Source: Paracoccaceae bacterium (GTDB lineage Bacteria > Pseudomonadota > Alphaproteobacteria > Rhodobacterales > Rhodobacteraceae). Taken from it: DNA of 64,000 nucleotides. Below are positions 1 to 9,499 of this stretch, in pieces (the stretch's first letter is position 1; every line of letters starts with the position of its first letter). The position numbers were made by a program, and so were the translations under genes. Below the pieces are notes generated by a model that saw only the letters and a list, made by a program, of their open reading frames with translations, was not told the DNA's origin and did no database searches. Location of the stretch: NCBI GenBank assembly GCA_018607905.1, contig JABBAP010000054.1, forward strand, positions 1 through 64,000. Reading direction: 5' to 3'.

Positions 1-384
1 TGTGGCTCTTAGCGTATAAAAAATTAAGCCAGCAGAACATGCGGCTAGGAGTAACCCCACCATCGCCGTCCATCCCATGACGCGGGTAAACCTAGCCATT
101 TCTTGTTGTGCATTAAGGTCTTGATTGGCGCGGCTGTGATCACGCGCAGATTCTATTTCGTCATGAATGCAATCCCGCATCGGCTTCGGATCAAGTTTTA
201 AACATTTTTCATCAATTCGATCTTCAGCATACTCTATATGGAGGTCGATACTTACTTCGCTTCTCAATCGTTGCTCAGTTAACTTCGCGCTTTCGCCCCA
301 AACAGCCCAAAGAACGATGGCAAAGAGCACAAAACTCAATGCAAGAAATGCGTAACATCCACTCCAATAATTCTTAGACATCAT
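1..384 (-). CDS. Hypothetical two-helix membrane protein, partial at the window edge
   Basis: An open frame of 128 codons starts at the double ATG at 384-379 on the minus strand and is still open at base 1, so its C-terminus lies outside the window. Two hydrophobic segments (about residues 9-28 and 104-124) flank a hydrophilic, charged middle of about 75 residues holding two cysteines. The topology suggests a small inner-membrane protein with a soluble loop. No family was recognised. The Shine-Dalgarno sequence is weak (GGCGGTG upstream of the first ATG). Codon use and reading frame look real, and no overlapping alternative is convincing. Confidence 0.6.
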   Translation of the reverse strand, partial: MMSKNYWSGCYAFLALSFVLFAIVLWAVWGESAKLTEQRLRSEVSIDLHIEYAEDRIDEKCLKLDPKPMRDCIHDEIESARDHSRANQDLNAQQEMARFTRVMGWTAMVGLLLAACSAGLIFYTLRAT

Positions 385-707
385 AATAACAACACCGCCG
401 TGAATTTTCGCTTCGGAAAATTTGTAGCGAGCCTTCACCTTTTTTCCATTATTCCAATATCGGCCAGCATATCCACCAAACCCGCATAAGTAACCCCTCG
501 TTGTTTTGGGTTAACTTTAGGTTGGCGACTCACCTAAGCCTTTCGCTCATTTCTGCAAATCTGGCGTGCCGACACATATTTTCGATTAATCAGACCACAT
601 TTCAAAAGATTCTTTCACCCGTTTGCTACAGAACGTCCGGCATTTACCAAAAATAAACCTTCCTGACTGTAGCGTTAACCATTCTTAACGCGAGCTGGGG
701 GAAATCA
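385..707. other. Intergenic region between the divergent partial gene and comM
   Basis: This 323-base stretch separates two divergent genes. It is AT-rich and I see no coding frame with a plausible ribosome binding site. Near its right end lies a perfect inverted repeat, GCGTTAA and TTAACGC separated by six bases (672-691), containing the CtrA-type half-site TTAACCAT. The comM Shine-Dalgarno (GGGGGAAA) follows it. Confidence 0.6.
672..691. promoter_or_regulatory. Inverted repeat with CtrA-type half-site upstream of comM
   Basis: GCGTTAA, six bases, TTAACGC. It contains TTAACCAT (675-682), the alphaproteobacterial CtrA half-site, and a second TTAAC. The spacing of the two TTAA boxes is six bases rather than the canonical seven. 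The site ends 16 bases before the comM start, so it would sit in the leader or core promoter. Regulation by CtrA is inference. Confidence 0.4.
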
Positions 708-2219
708 ATGGTCGCACGCGCCTACACGGTCGCTTTTCACGGGGTTGAGGCTCGCTTGGTCGAGGTTCAATGCTCCCTCTCGCCCGGAATGCCCGCTTTC
801 GACATCGTCGGCCTGCCCGACAAAGCCGTGTCCGAGGCAAAGGAGCGTGTGCGCTCCGCCATGTCGTCCATGTCGCTGGCCCTGCCCTCTAAACGCATCA
901 CGATCAACCTGTCCCCTGCCGATATCATCAAAGAAGGCTCGCATTTCGACCTGCCCATCGCATTGGCGTTGATGGCCGCGATGGACGTTATCCCCCAAGA
1001 CGAAATCGCACGCCAAGTCGCCCTTGGCGAACTCTCGCTGGATGGCAAATTGGTCCCCGTCATCGGCACGCTCCCCGCCGCGCTCGCCGCTGCGCAGGCC
1101 GATTGCAACCTTGTTTGCCCCGTCGATTGCGGTGCCGAGGCCGCTTGGGTCGGCGCTGTTCAAGTCATCGCACCAGGATCATTGCTGGAATGTATGAACC
1201 ATTTTCGCGGCCGCCAAATCTTGCCCCCCGCGCAACCCGGTGAAATGATAGCCGAGCAAAACACCCGTTGCCTTAGCGACGTAAAGGGCCAAGAACGGGC
1301 CAAACGCGCCCTCGAAATTGCAGCGGCTGGGCGGCATCATTTGTTTTTTGTCGGATCCCCTGGGTCAGGTAAATCCATGATGGCGGCGCGAATTCCAGGT
1401 TTGCTGCCCGCGCTCGAACCCGAAGAGGCTTTGGAAACCTCGATGATCCATTCCCTCGCTGGGCTGTTGTCTTCGGGCGGTATTTCGCGAACGCGCCCCT
1501 ACCGTGATCCGCATCACACGGCCTCAATGGCGGCAATTGTCGGGGGTGGGCGCGGCGCGAAACCGGGTGAAATCTCGCTCGCCCATAACGGTGTTTTGTT
1601 TCTGGATGAACTGCCCGAATTTACCCGCCAAGTTCTGGAAACCCTGCGCCAGCCACTTGAAACAGGGTCCGTCATGGTGGCCCGTGCGAACAATCACGTC
1701 ACTTATCCCTGCCGATTTATGCTAATTTCTGCCGCAAACCCCTGTCGGTGCGGATACCTCGCCGATGCCGAACGCGCCTGCGCACGTGTTCCCATTTGCG
1801 GCCAAGATTACTTGGGCAAAATCTCGGGCCCGCTCATGGATCGGTTTGATTTACGCATCGAAGTCCCGCCTGTTTCTATGACCGATCTCACCTTGCCAGA
1901 TGATGGCGACACATCCCAAACCATCGCAGCGCGTGTCGCAACCGCGCGTCAAATTCAGCGCGCGCGCTTTGCCGAGCACCCCGATTTACGCCAAAATGCA
2001 GATGCCGAAGGTGCCCAGTTAGAGGAAATCGCAACGCCAGAAAGTGAGGGCGCAGAATTGTTGAACAAAGCAGCGGATAAATTCAAACTTTCCGCACGCG
2101 GCTATCACCGCATCTTGCGCGTGGCCCGAACCATCGCCGATTTGGCAGGTTCAGAAACGGTTCAAAAACCCCACATCGCCGAAGCAATCAGCTACCGCCT
2201 TGTGAACGCTGTGCCTTAA
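708..2219 (+). CDS. comM: ComM/YifB-family Mg-chelatase-like AAA+ ATPase
   Basis: 503 residues, the usual length of the family. Residues 1-170 form the ChlI-like N-terminal domain. The AAA+ core has Walker A GSPGSGKS at 216-223 and Walker B LFLDE at about 297-301, followed by the family's Cys-rich AANPCRCG segment and a C-terminal Mg-chelatase lid. ComM is a hexameric helicase that promotes branch migration when natural-transformation DNA is integrated. In Rhodobacter it belongs to the competence genes needed by gene-transfer-agent recipients. ATG 708 follows GGGGGAAATCA. The 3' end overlaps the convergent hydrolase gene by 32 bases. The TTAACCAT repeat just upstream fits CtrA control. Confidence 0.95.
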   Translation: MVARAYTVAFHGVEARLVEVQCSLSPGMPAFDIVGLPDKAVSEAKERVRSAMSSMSLALPSKRITINLSPADIIKEGSHFDLPIALALMAAMDVIPQDEIARQVALGELSLDGKLVPVIGTLPAALAAAQADCNLVCPVDCGAEAAWVGAVQVIAPGSLLECMNHFRGRQILPPAQPGEMIAEQNTRCLSDVKGQERAKRALEIAAAGRHHLFFVGSPGSGKSMMAARIPGLLPALEPEEALETSMIHSLAGLLSSGGISRTRPYRDPHHTASMAAIVGGGRGAKPGEISLAHNGVLFLDELPEFTRQVLETLRQPLETGSVMVARANNHVTYPCRFMLISAANPCRCGYLADAERACARVPICGQDYLGKISGPLMDRFDLRIEVPPVSMTDLTLPDDGDTSQTIAARVATARQIQRARFAEHPDLRQNADAEGAQLEEIATPESEGAELLNKAADKFKLSARGYHRILRVARTIADLAGSETVQKPHIAEAISYRLVNAVP

Positions 2220-3102
2220 CAAACACGATGATGTCATCAAGCGCTGCGCGGGCTTCTGGAAAATGGCCACGCATGATGTGAAACACGTGAAACGCATTGG
2301 GCCAACTGCGCACCAAAACATCATGGCCCAGCGTCACCAATTTGCGTTGCATTTCCAACGTGTCATCGCGCAAAACTTCGCGATCAGAACAGTGAAACAG
2401 GATCGGCGGGCAACGCTCAAAAGCCGCTTTAAACGGCGAGGCATAGGGTTGGCTGCGATCCTCGTCCCCCATGTACATGCCGCCAAGTTCGTCAAACCGC
2501 TCCGCGATCAACAAAACATCACTGCTGGCATTGGTTTTCATACTGTCAAATGACGCCGCGATATCCACAACGGGGCTGATCGCCACCGCCGATTGCGGCG
2601 TATCCATGCCCGCATCAGACAAATAGGCCAGAAGGGCAAGCATCAACGCGCCGCCTGCGCTATCGCCAGCAACGACGATCTGATCTGCGCGTAGGCCTCG
2701 CGCCAAAAGCCCGCGATAGGTTGCAACAACATCATCAAACCCAGCAGGAAAAGGATGCTCTGGCGCAAGCCGGTATCGCGGCATCACTGCCTCAATTCCC
2801 AATTCTTGCGCAAGATACGCCACCATATGCTTGTGGGTATCAGGGCTGCCGACAATGAACCCGCCACCGTGAATGTACAGCAACACATCGTCAGATTTCA
2901 CGGCCCCACACCGCACCCACAACACGGGCACATCGCCAACATTTCCAGTGCGATAATCGGCAAAGGCTGGATGGATGTGCATGCGTTTTGCATGCGTCTC
3001 AAACGATTTTCGCATAACTTCTGGGTCCGAACTGCGCCGCACCCACGGCTTAATCACCAACCGCGTAAACGTGCTCGCAATGCGCAGCCGCAAAGAATTC
3101 AT
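2188..3102 (-). CDS. Alpha/beta hydrolase, hormone-sensitive-lipase type esterase
   Basis: 304 residues from ATG 3102. The family IV (HSL) marks are present: the oxyanion-hole motif HGGG near residue 79, the nucleophile elbow GDSAGG near 146, and a C-terminal Asp and His (HVFH). It should hydrolyse short-chain esters; the natural substrate cannot be read from sequence. No signal peptide is seen, so it is probably cytoplasmic. The start shares a TGATG overlap with the gshB stop, implying translational coupling; a GTG one codon earlier (3105) is possible. The 3' end overlaps comM. Confidence 0.88.
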   Translation of the reverse strand: MNSLRLRIASTFTRLVIKPWVRRSSDPEVMRKSFETHAKRMHIHPAFADYRTGNVGDVPVLWVRCGAVKSDDVLLYIHGGGFIVGSPDTHKHMVAYLAQELGIEAVMPRYRLAPEHPFPAGFDDVVATYRGLLARGLRADQIVVAGDSAGGALMLALLAYLSDAGMDTPQSAVAISPVVDIAASFDSMKTNASSDVLLIAERFDELGGMYMGDEDRSQPYASPFKAAFERCPPILFHCSDREVLRDDTLEMQRKLVTLGHDVLVRSWPNAFHVFHIMRGHFPEARAALDDIIVFVKAQRSQGGS

Positions 3103-4043
3103 CACCCCACCCGTTTCTCAATTGCTTGCCAAATTTTCTCGGCAACATTGATCCCATCAAAGCGTTCCAGTTCTTGGATGCCTGTGGGTGAAGTCACGTT
3201 AATTTCTGTCAGATTGCCGCCAATCACGTCGATCCCGACGAAAATTTGGCCCTTTTCACGCAACAACGGGCCAATGGCTGCACAAATCTCTAGGTCGCGC
3301 TCAGACAAGCCAACTTTCTCGGGCCGCCCGCCGACGTGCATGTTTGATCGGGTTTCACCCTTGGCAGGCACGCGGTTAATCGCGCCAACCGGTTCGCCGT
3401 CAATCAAAATAACGCGCTTATCGCCCGCCGCCACATCAGGCAGGAATTTCTGCGCAATCAGCGGTTCGTTGTTAATGCCGATAAACAATTCGTGCAGCGA
3501 ATTAAGGTTTCGATCACTGGGCTCCAGACGGAAAACACCCGCACCACCGTTGCCGTACAAAGGCTTAAGAATGATATCCTGATGCTTTTCCTTGAAGGCT
3601 TTCAATGTTTCAATATCGCGGGCAATTGTTGTGGGCGGCGTTAAATCAGGAAATTGCAAAACCAACAGCTTTTCGGGGTAATTGCGCACCCACATCGGAT
3701 CATTCACCACCAGTGTGTCGGGGTGAATCATATCAAGAATATGCGTCGTGGTGATATATCCCATGTCAAACGGCGGGTCTTGGCGCAACCAAACAACATC
3801 CCAATCCGCTAGGTCAATCTTCTCCTCGGGTTGCAGGGTCACGTGATCCCCCTCAACACGGCGAACCAACGCACGATGCCCCCGCGCCGTAACGCGCCCT
3901 TCCTCAAACGCCAGTTTATCAGGCGTATAAACAAACAGCTCGTGCCCACGCGCCTGTGCTTCTTCTGCAATGCGAAAACTGCTATCTGCGTTGATATCGA
4001 CGGCCCCAATCGGGTCCATTTGAAAGGCAACTTTCAAGGTCAT
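3102..4043 (-). CDS. gshB: Glutathione synthetase (ATP-grasp)
   Basis: 313 residues, normal for prokaryotic GshB. It begins with the typical MDPI segment (PreATP-grasp domain) and has the ATP-grasp core with [14 protein letters not shown] near the middle and the C-terminal [11 protein letters not shown] metal/ATP-binding segment. It ligates gamma-glutamylcysteine and glycine to make glutathione in the cytoplasm. It lies downstream of rsmI and yraN on the same strand, a common order in Rhodobacteraceae, and its stop is fused to the start of the hydrolase gene. Confidence 0.96.
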   Translation of the reverse strand: MTLKVAFQMDPIGAVDINADSSFRIAEEAQARGHELFVYTPDKLAFEEGRVTARGHRALVRRVEGDHVTLQPEEKIDLADWDVVWLRQDPPFDMGYITTTHILDMIHPDTLVVNDPMWVRNYPEKLLVLQFPDLTPPTTIARDIETLKAFKEKHQDIILKPLYGNGGAGVFRLEPSDRNLNSLHELFIGINNEPLIAQKFLPDVAAGDKRVILIDGEPVGAINRVPAKGETRSNMHVGGRPEKVGLSERDLEICAAIGPLLREKGQIFVGIDVIGGNLTEINVTSPTGIQELERFDGINVAEKIWQAIEKRVG

Positions 4044-4166
4044 GTTTGATGTCTCTTTTCACTGGGCCCAACTTTGGCACCCAAATTTCAGGTTACCAAA
4101 TACATGACGCAGTCTGCACGAGGTTTCAATAACCCTGCGAAAAAGACACACCAGAAAGATTAGGTT

Positions 4167-4535
4167 TTACGCGCTGATCAAAGCCCCAGGCATCACTTTG
4201 ATCTTGCCGACATCATTCACAAGTGCCGCATCAAAACGACAATCCACATCCAACGACCCAACTTTATCGGCAAGGTATTGCAAAGCTGCATTTTGAATTC
4301 GTTCTTGTTGGCGCGGCGTGATTTGTTCGACAGCTTTATCAAAGCTAGAACTGGATTTTACTTCGATAAAGTAAATCTTGGATTTGTGTTTCGCGACCAA
4401 ATCTATTTCACCTTCTTTGGTCTTCCAACGGCGTTCTACAATTTCAAAACCATTGCGCTCATAAGCGATTGCAACCTGTTCCTCCGCAGCGTGGCCTTTG
4501 ATATACGACAGTTTTCCAAGCGATGACTTATCCAT
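4167..4535 (-). CDS. yraN: YraN family (UPF0102) endonuclease-fold protein
   Basis: 122 residues from ATG 4535. It shows the UPF0102 pattern: GHAAEEQVAIAYERNGF, then W-K-EGEIDLVAK and FIEVKSS, the restriction-endonuclease-like acidic E-D-ExK residues. Function in the cell is unknown; the fold suggests a nuclease. I prefer ATG 4535, which has GGGAG nine bases upstream, over the TTG at 4553. It lies immediately after rsmI, the usual partner. Confidence 0.88.
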   Translation of the reverse strand: MDKSSLGKLSYIKGHAAEEQVAIAYERNGFEIVERRWKTKEGEIDLVAKHKSKIYFIEVKSSSSFDKAVEQITPRQQERIQNAALQYLADKVGSLDVDCRFDAALVNDVGKIKVMPGALISA

Positions 4536-4558
4536 CCCGTCACACTCCCACAAAACAA

Positions 4559-5413
4559 TTAAGATTTATCTAATGCCAGCGCCCGTGCATAAACTTCTTT
4601 GCGTGGCAGGTTAAACTGCTCGGCAACGGTGTTCGCAGCATCTTTTACGCGCATTTTACCCAAAGCATTTTCCAAAGCGGCGGTAATATCATCTTCACTG
4701 ATTTCTTTTGCAATTGGCGGCCCCAACACCACAACAATTTCACCCTTTATGCTCTCTCGGGCTGCAAAATTATCCACCGCATCCTGCAGCGATCCACGCA
4801 CGACTTCTTCGAATTTTTTCGTTAACTCGCGGCACACAGACACAGCACGCCCCGCTCCGTAAACTTCGATCATATCCTTCAAACTGGCTAAAATTCGTTT
4901 CGGGGATTCGTAAAACACCATCGTCGCGGGAACGGCCTCGAACTCTGTCAAAAACCGTTTTCGCGCCGATGATTTATTCGGCGCAAATCCCGCAAAGAAA
5001 AACCGGTCCGTGGGTTGGCCCGAAACACACAGTGCCGCCAAAACCGCCGATGCACCGGGGGCAGCAAACACAGGCAAATCCTCTGCAATCACCGCACGCG
5101 ACAAATCGAACCCCGGATCTGCAACCATTGGCGTGCCCGCGTCCGAAACATAGGCGACCGAGCCACCGTTCTTTAAGGCTTCGATAATATATGGGCGCAC
5201 CTTGGCGCCGTTGTGATCGTGATAGGCCACTAGCCTGCGATCCCCAAGCTTGATCCCGTGAATATCCATCAAGCGCCGCGTGTTTCGCGTGTCCTCTGCC
5301 GCCAGCAAATCTGCGCCTGCCAAAATGTCCAAACTGCGCAGCGTGATATCGCGCGCTGCCCCAATCGGCGTGGCCACAATGTGCAAGCCTGCAGCTATTT
5401 TTCCAGCGCCCAT
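4559..5413 (-). CDS. rsmI: 16S rRNA (cytidine-1402-2'-O)-methyltransferase
   Basis: 284 residues, a SAM-dependent tetrapyrrole-methylase-fold enzyme that 2'-O-methylates C1402 of 16S rRNA. Recognisable segments are LHIVATPIGAARDITLR near the N-terminus, AEDTRNTRRL, SDAGTPMVADPG, and FYESPKRI. The C-terminal HTH-like tail of the family is present. It is the first gene of rsmI-yraN-gshB and is divergent from the penicillin-binding protein activator gene, an arrangement conserved from Proteobacteria with lpoA/yraN. Confidence 0.95.
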   Translation of the reverse strand: MGAGKIAAGLHIVATPIGAARDITLRSLDILAGADLLAAEDTRNTRRLMDIHGIKLGDRRLVAYHDHNGAKVRPYIIEALKNGGSVAYVSDAGTPMVADPGFDLSRAVIAEDLPVFAAPGASAVLAALCVSGQPTDRFFFAGFAPNKSSARKRFLTEFEAVPATMVFYESPKRILASLKDMIEVYGAGRAVSVCRELTKKFEEVVRGSLQDAVDNFAARESIKGEIVVVLGPPIAKEISEDDITAALENALGKMRVKDAANTVAEQFNLPRKEVYARALALDKS

Positions 5414-5523
5414 CTGCTTAATTCCATTTCTTTGTTCCTACACCGTTGATTTCCTTGTAGGCAGCACTTAGCTTTTTGCATGAAACGGCCTTCAGGGGCC
5501 AGCCAATTCAAGGGGATGGAATT

Positions 5524-6702
5524 ATGGCTGCTTTGCACCGCATTAAAAATTTGGGATTAAAGGCGATTGGTACGCTTGGGGTCGGGCTCATGCTCGCGGG
5601 ATGTATCGAAACAAACACCGCTTCGCAGGGACCAAAAGTGAACACCAGCAAACCCGTTGTGGTTGGCTTGATGGTGCCGTCTGGCTCTGGCAATGCGCAA
5701 ACTGAATTGCTGGCAAACAGCCTTATTTCAGCGGCGAAACTTGCCATTGCAGAAATGGGTGATGTTAAGATCGACATGCGCATTTATGCAACAGGCGGCG
5801 ATGCAAACCAAGCAGCCGCAGCTGCGCAACGTGCTGCAAATGAAGGGGCCAAAATCCTCGTTGGGCCGCTCTTTGCACAGGCTGCAAACGCCGCTGGCAC
5901 AGCTGTTGTCGGCAACGGCATAAATGTCCTTAGCTTTTCCAACAATCCCGATATTGCCGGGGGCAACGTCTTTATTCTTGGCGATACATTTGCAAACACG
6001 GCGGATCGCGTCGTTGGCTATGCAGCCGCGCAAGGCAAAAAATCTGTGGCAGCGCTTGTCAAAGCAGACGCCGCAGGAACGGTTGCAGCCGCAGCCGTTG
6101 AACGTGCTGCCAAAAACAATGGCGCGAGCTATGTTGGCGCTGCAAAATATCAACTGACTGCCGAAAGCGCGGTCGCAGCGGTTTCAGCAACAAAATCATT
6201 GCTGGCCCAAACGGGCGCCACGACACTGGTCCTTGATGCAGACGCGGCGGGTGCCTTGCCGGTCTTCGCACAATTGCTACCAGAATCAGGCATCAGCTCT
6301 GCCAACACACAGTTCATCAGCCTAACACGCTGGGATAAAACCAGCCCAGACGTGCGCGCAACACCCGGCATCCAAGGCGCATTGTTCGCGCTCAACGACA
6401 CCAGCTCGACCGCGTCCTTCAACCAGCGCTATTCTGCGGCCTACGGCAACAATCCACACCTGCTCGCGGGTAAAGCCTATGACGGAATGCGCGCTGTCGG
6501 AACCTTGTTGCAAACAGGATCACGCGATGCCTTGACCCGCAAACAGCTCACACGCAACGCTGGCTTCACAGGCGCAAACGGTATATTCCGACTACGAGCA
6601 GATGGCACAAACCAACGCGCACTGGCAGTGGCCACATTCCGCGAAGGCAAAGTCATCGTGATTGATCCAGCACCGAGGAGCTTTGGTGGCGCCGGTTTCT
6701 AA
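5524..6702 (+). CDS. Penicillin-binding protein activator (LpoA/LppC-like lipoprotein)
   Basis: 392 residues from ATG 5524, chosen because AAGGGG lies nine bases upstream; an upstream TTG (5476) has no support. An N-terminal signal ends in lipobox LAGC with Cys27, so the protein is lipid-anchored in the cell envelope. The rest is a periplasmic-binding-protein type I fold (VGLMVPSGSG; repeated Ala-rich helices), as in the C-terminal domain of E. coli LpoA, which activates PBP1A. The larger TPR domain of LpoA is absent, as is usual in alphaproteobacteria. The gene overlaps the glnD start. Confidence 0.85.
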   Translation: MAALHRIKNLGLKAIGTLGVGLMLAGCIETNTASQGPKVNTSKPVVVGLMVPSGSGNAQTELLANSLISAAKLAIAEMGDVKIDMRIYATGGDANQAAAAAQRAANEGAKILVGPLFAQAANAAGTAVVGNGINVLSFSNNPDIAGGNVFILGDTFANTADRVVGYAAAQGKKSVAALVKADAAGTVAAAAVERAAKNNGASYVGAAKYQLTAESAVAAVSATKSLLAQTGATTLVLDADAAGALPVFAQLLPESGISSANTQFISLTRWDKTSPDVRATPGIQGALFALNDTSSTASFNQRYSAAYGNNPHLLAGKAYDGMRAVGTLLQTGSRDALTRKQLTRNAGFTGANGIFRLRADGTNQRALAVATFREGKVIVIDPAPRSFGGAGF

Positions 6703-9499
6703 ATCTAAGTCGAAGACAAAGACCAAAACCGATCCCGGTGCATTGATCTGTGCGCCGGGATTGCTTTTTGATGCGCCAAAAATTGTGCAAAAAGTCGCAG
6801 ATGATATTGCATCTGCGAAAGACAATTCAGAAAAACGCAGCGCAATTTCATCCGTGCTGAACGATGCAAATATTGCCGCGCGCGCGTTGATCAAAGAAAC
6901 CTACCAAACCGCCCCGCTGGAAACCCGCAAAACCACGCGCGCCTATACTTTTGTGACCGATCAACTGGTCAACACGGCGCTGGCTTTGGTGATCGAACAT
7001 CTGCACCCCCTGCACAATCCAACCAGTTCTGAAAAGATCGCATTGATGGCTGTTGGCGGCTACGGGCGCGGTGAAATGGCGCCGTTTTCCGATGTAGATT
7101 TGCTGTTCTTGTCGCCCTACAAAATGACCCCATGGGCCGAAAGCGTTGTGGAATCCACGCTGTATATTCTGTGGGATCTCAAACTCAAGATCGGCCACGC
7201 CACCCGCACAGTTGACGAATGTTTGCGCCTCGGCAAAGCCGACCTGACGATCCGAACCGCCCTGTTAGAAGCACGATTTTTGTCAGGCGATGCGGATTTG
7301 GCGGAAACGCTGGAAACCAAGCTTTGGAAGAACCTGTACAAATCCACAGGGCCCGAATTTGTCGCCCTAAAACTCGAGGAACGCGCCTTACGCCACCGCA
7401 AACAGGGCGCGACGCGGTTTTTGCTGGAACCCAACGTGAAAGAGGGCAAAGGCGGGTTGCGCGACCTGCAAACTCTGTTCTGGATCACGAAGTATTTGTC
7501 GGGGGCGAAACTGGCCGCCGAAATGATCTACAAAGGTTATTTCACCAACCAAGAGTACGATAATTTTGCCAAGGCAGAAAATTTCCTCTGGACCGTGCGC
7601 TGCCATTTGCATCTGTGTGTCGGTCGTGCCGCCGAACAGCTGACTTTTGACAACCAAGTCGCCATTGCAACGGCCCTGGGTTATAAAACCGACAAAGGCT
7701 TGCTCGCGGTCGAAGCCTTCATGCAGGACTATTTCCGCCACGCCACCCACGTCGGCGATTTGACCCGCATCTTTTTGACAACGCTCGAAGAACAGCACGT
7801 CAAACAGCAGCCGTCTTTTGGTGCGCGTTTGATGAACGCCATGCCGTGGAACCGCGACGATGACCACGCGCCTGATGGCTATAAAATCCAGCACGGCCGC
7901 CTTGCGATTGAAAACGAAAAAACGTTTCTCGCCAATCCGATCAACTTCCTTCGCATCTTTGAACAGGCCCTTGCGTCGGATATCTTGATCCACCCCGATG
8001 CGATGCGCCTGATCGTGGCCAACCTGCATTTGATTGATGATAAATTGCGCCAGAACCCTGACGCGCAAAAGATGTTTCTGTCCACGCTTCTGGATTACGG
8101 CAACCCAGAACGCGCGCTGCGACGGATGAACGAACTCGGCGTACTCGGCGCATTTATCCCCGAATTTCAACGCATTGTCGCGCTGATGCAGTTCAACATG
8201 TATCACCATTACACCGTGGACGAACACACGATCCAGTGCATCTCAAACCTTGCGCGCATTGAAAAGGGTGAGCTGAAAGAGAGCCTGCCCGTTGCCTCTG
8301 GCATCCTAGAAGACGGCGTTGATCGCAAGGTTCTGTACGTTGCCATGCTGCTGCATGATATCGGCAAAGGCCTCCCCGAAGACCATTCCATCGCAGGCGC
8401 ACGCCTGTGCCGCGAAATTGCGCCGCAACTGGGCCTCTCGCCTGCGGAAACTGAAACCGTTGTTTGGCTGGTGGAACACCATTTGCTGCTTTCGGATGTT
8501 GCACAAAAACGCGATCTGTCCGATCCGCGCACCGTGCGGGAATTTGCAAAAATTGTGAAATCCACGCCGCGCCTGAACCTGCTTACGGTCCTTACAGTGT
8601 GTGATATTCGCGGCGTCGGCCCGGGAACATGGAACAACTGGAAAGCACAGCTTATCCGCGATCTCTATCGTTTTACCCGACTGGCGTTGCGCGAAGGTGT
8701 CGATAAAGTCGGCGAACTGCACTCCCCGACTGAGGCCCAAGACGCATTTCGTAAAGCCATGCCAACATGGACTGAGGACCAGTTTGCCGCAGAATTTGAG
8801 CGCCATTACCCCGCCTATTGGCAGGGCGTTGATACCGAAACGCACAAAGTTTTCGCAACCCTCATGGCCAAAGCAACGACCGCTGAAATTGCTACGGATA
8901 TCAAACCTGACAATGACCGCGACGCGACCCGTGCGTGTTTCGTGATCCAAGACCACCCTGGCATCTTTTCACGCCTTGCAGGGGCGCTCGCACTTGTTGG
9001 TGCAAACGTCGTGGATGCCCGCAGCTACACCTCCAGAGACGGTTTTGCGACCTCGGTTTTCTGGGTGCAAGATACCGATGGGAAACCCTACGAAAAATCC
9101 CGATTGGCCCGCCTGCGCACCATGATCAACAAAACTCTAAAAGGCGAAGTCGTCGCACGCGATGCCCTGAAATCCCGCGATAAGATTAAGAAACGCGAAC
9201 GCGATTTCAACGTGCCCACCGTCATCACATTTGATAACACGGGCTCAGATATTTACACGATAATCGAAGTCGACACCCGTGATCGCAACGGGCTGTTGTA
9301 CGACCTCACCAAAACCCTATCCAACAGCAACATCTACATCGCCAGCGCAGTGATTGCGACCTACGGAGTACAAGCCGTCGATGTGTTCTACGTCAAAGAT
9401 ATGTTTGGCCTAAAACTTCACACGCTCGCCAAACAAAACAAGATCAGAGCCGCATTGACCGCCGCCATCGAAATCGGCGAAGAGGTCGCAATGTCATGA
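6686..9499 (+). CDS. glnD: [Protein-PII] uridylyltransferase / uridylyl-removing enzyme
   Basis: 937 residues from GTG 6686. The nucleotidyltransferase motif GGYGRGEMAP...DVDLLF lies at about 124-141, the HD phosphohydrolase motif LLHDIGKG near 557, and two ACT domains at about 750-830 and 858-935. GlnD senses glutamine and uridylylates or deuridylylates PII, setting nitrogen status. The start follows GAGGAG (6675-6680) by five bases and lies inside the 3' end of the preceding lipoprotein gene (17-base overlap), so the two are coupled; a TTG one codon earlier is the alternative. The N-terminus has an unusual SKSKSKTKTKT stretch. Confidence 0.97.
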   Translation: MAPVSKSKSKTKTKTDPGALICAPGLLFDAPKIVQKVADDIASAKDNSEKRSAISSVLNDANIAARALIKETYQTAPLETRKTTRAYTFVTDQLVNTALALVIEHLHPLHNPTSSEKIALMAVGGYGRGEMAPFSDVDLLFLSPYKMTPWAESVVESTLYILWDLKLKIGHATRTVDECLRLGKADLTIRTALLEARFLSGDADLAETLETKLWKNLYKSTGPEFVALKLEERALRHRKQGATRFLLEPNVKEGKGGLRDLQTLFWITKYLSGAKLAAEMIYKGYFTNQEYDNFAKAENFLWTVRCHLHLCVGRAAEQLTFDNQVAIATALGYKTDKGLLAVEAFMQDYFRHATHVGDLTRIFLTTLEEQHVKQQPSFGARLMNAMPWNRDDDHAPDGYKIQHGRLAIENEKTFLANPINFLRIFEQALASDILIHPDAMRLIVANLHLIDDKLRQNPDAQKMFLSTLLDYGNPERALRRMNELGVLGAFIPEFQRIVALMQFNMYHHYTVDEHTIQCISNLARIEKGELKESLPVASGILEDGVDRKVLYVAMLLHDIGKGLPEDHSIAGARLCREIAPQLGLSPAETETVVWLVEHHLLLSDVAQKRDLSDPRTVREFAKIVKSTPRLNLLTVLTVCDIRGVGPGTWNNWKAQLIRDLYRFTRLALREGVDKVGELHSPTEAQDAFRKAMPTWTEDQFAAEFERHYPAYWQGVDTETHKVFATLMAKATTAEIATDIKPDNDRDATRACFVIQDHPGIFSRLAGALALVGANVVDARSYTSRDGFATSVFWVQDTDGKPYEKSRLARLRTMINKTLKGEVVARDALKSRDKIKKRERDFNVPTVITFDNTGSDIYTIIEVDTRDRNGLLYDLTKTLSNSNIYIASAVIATYGVQAVDVFYVKDMFGLKLHTLAKQNKIRAALTAAIEIGEEVAMS

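Noticed and set aside
5476-5523. Upstream TTG start for the penicillin-binding protein activator
   Set aside because: It would place 16 polar residues before the lipoprotein signal peptide and has no ribosome binding site.
7388-8227. 279-residue open frame opposite glnD
   Set aside because: It is fully antisense to a strongly conserved gene, has no recognisable family and no ribosome binding site. Long antisense frames are common at this codon usage.
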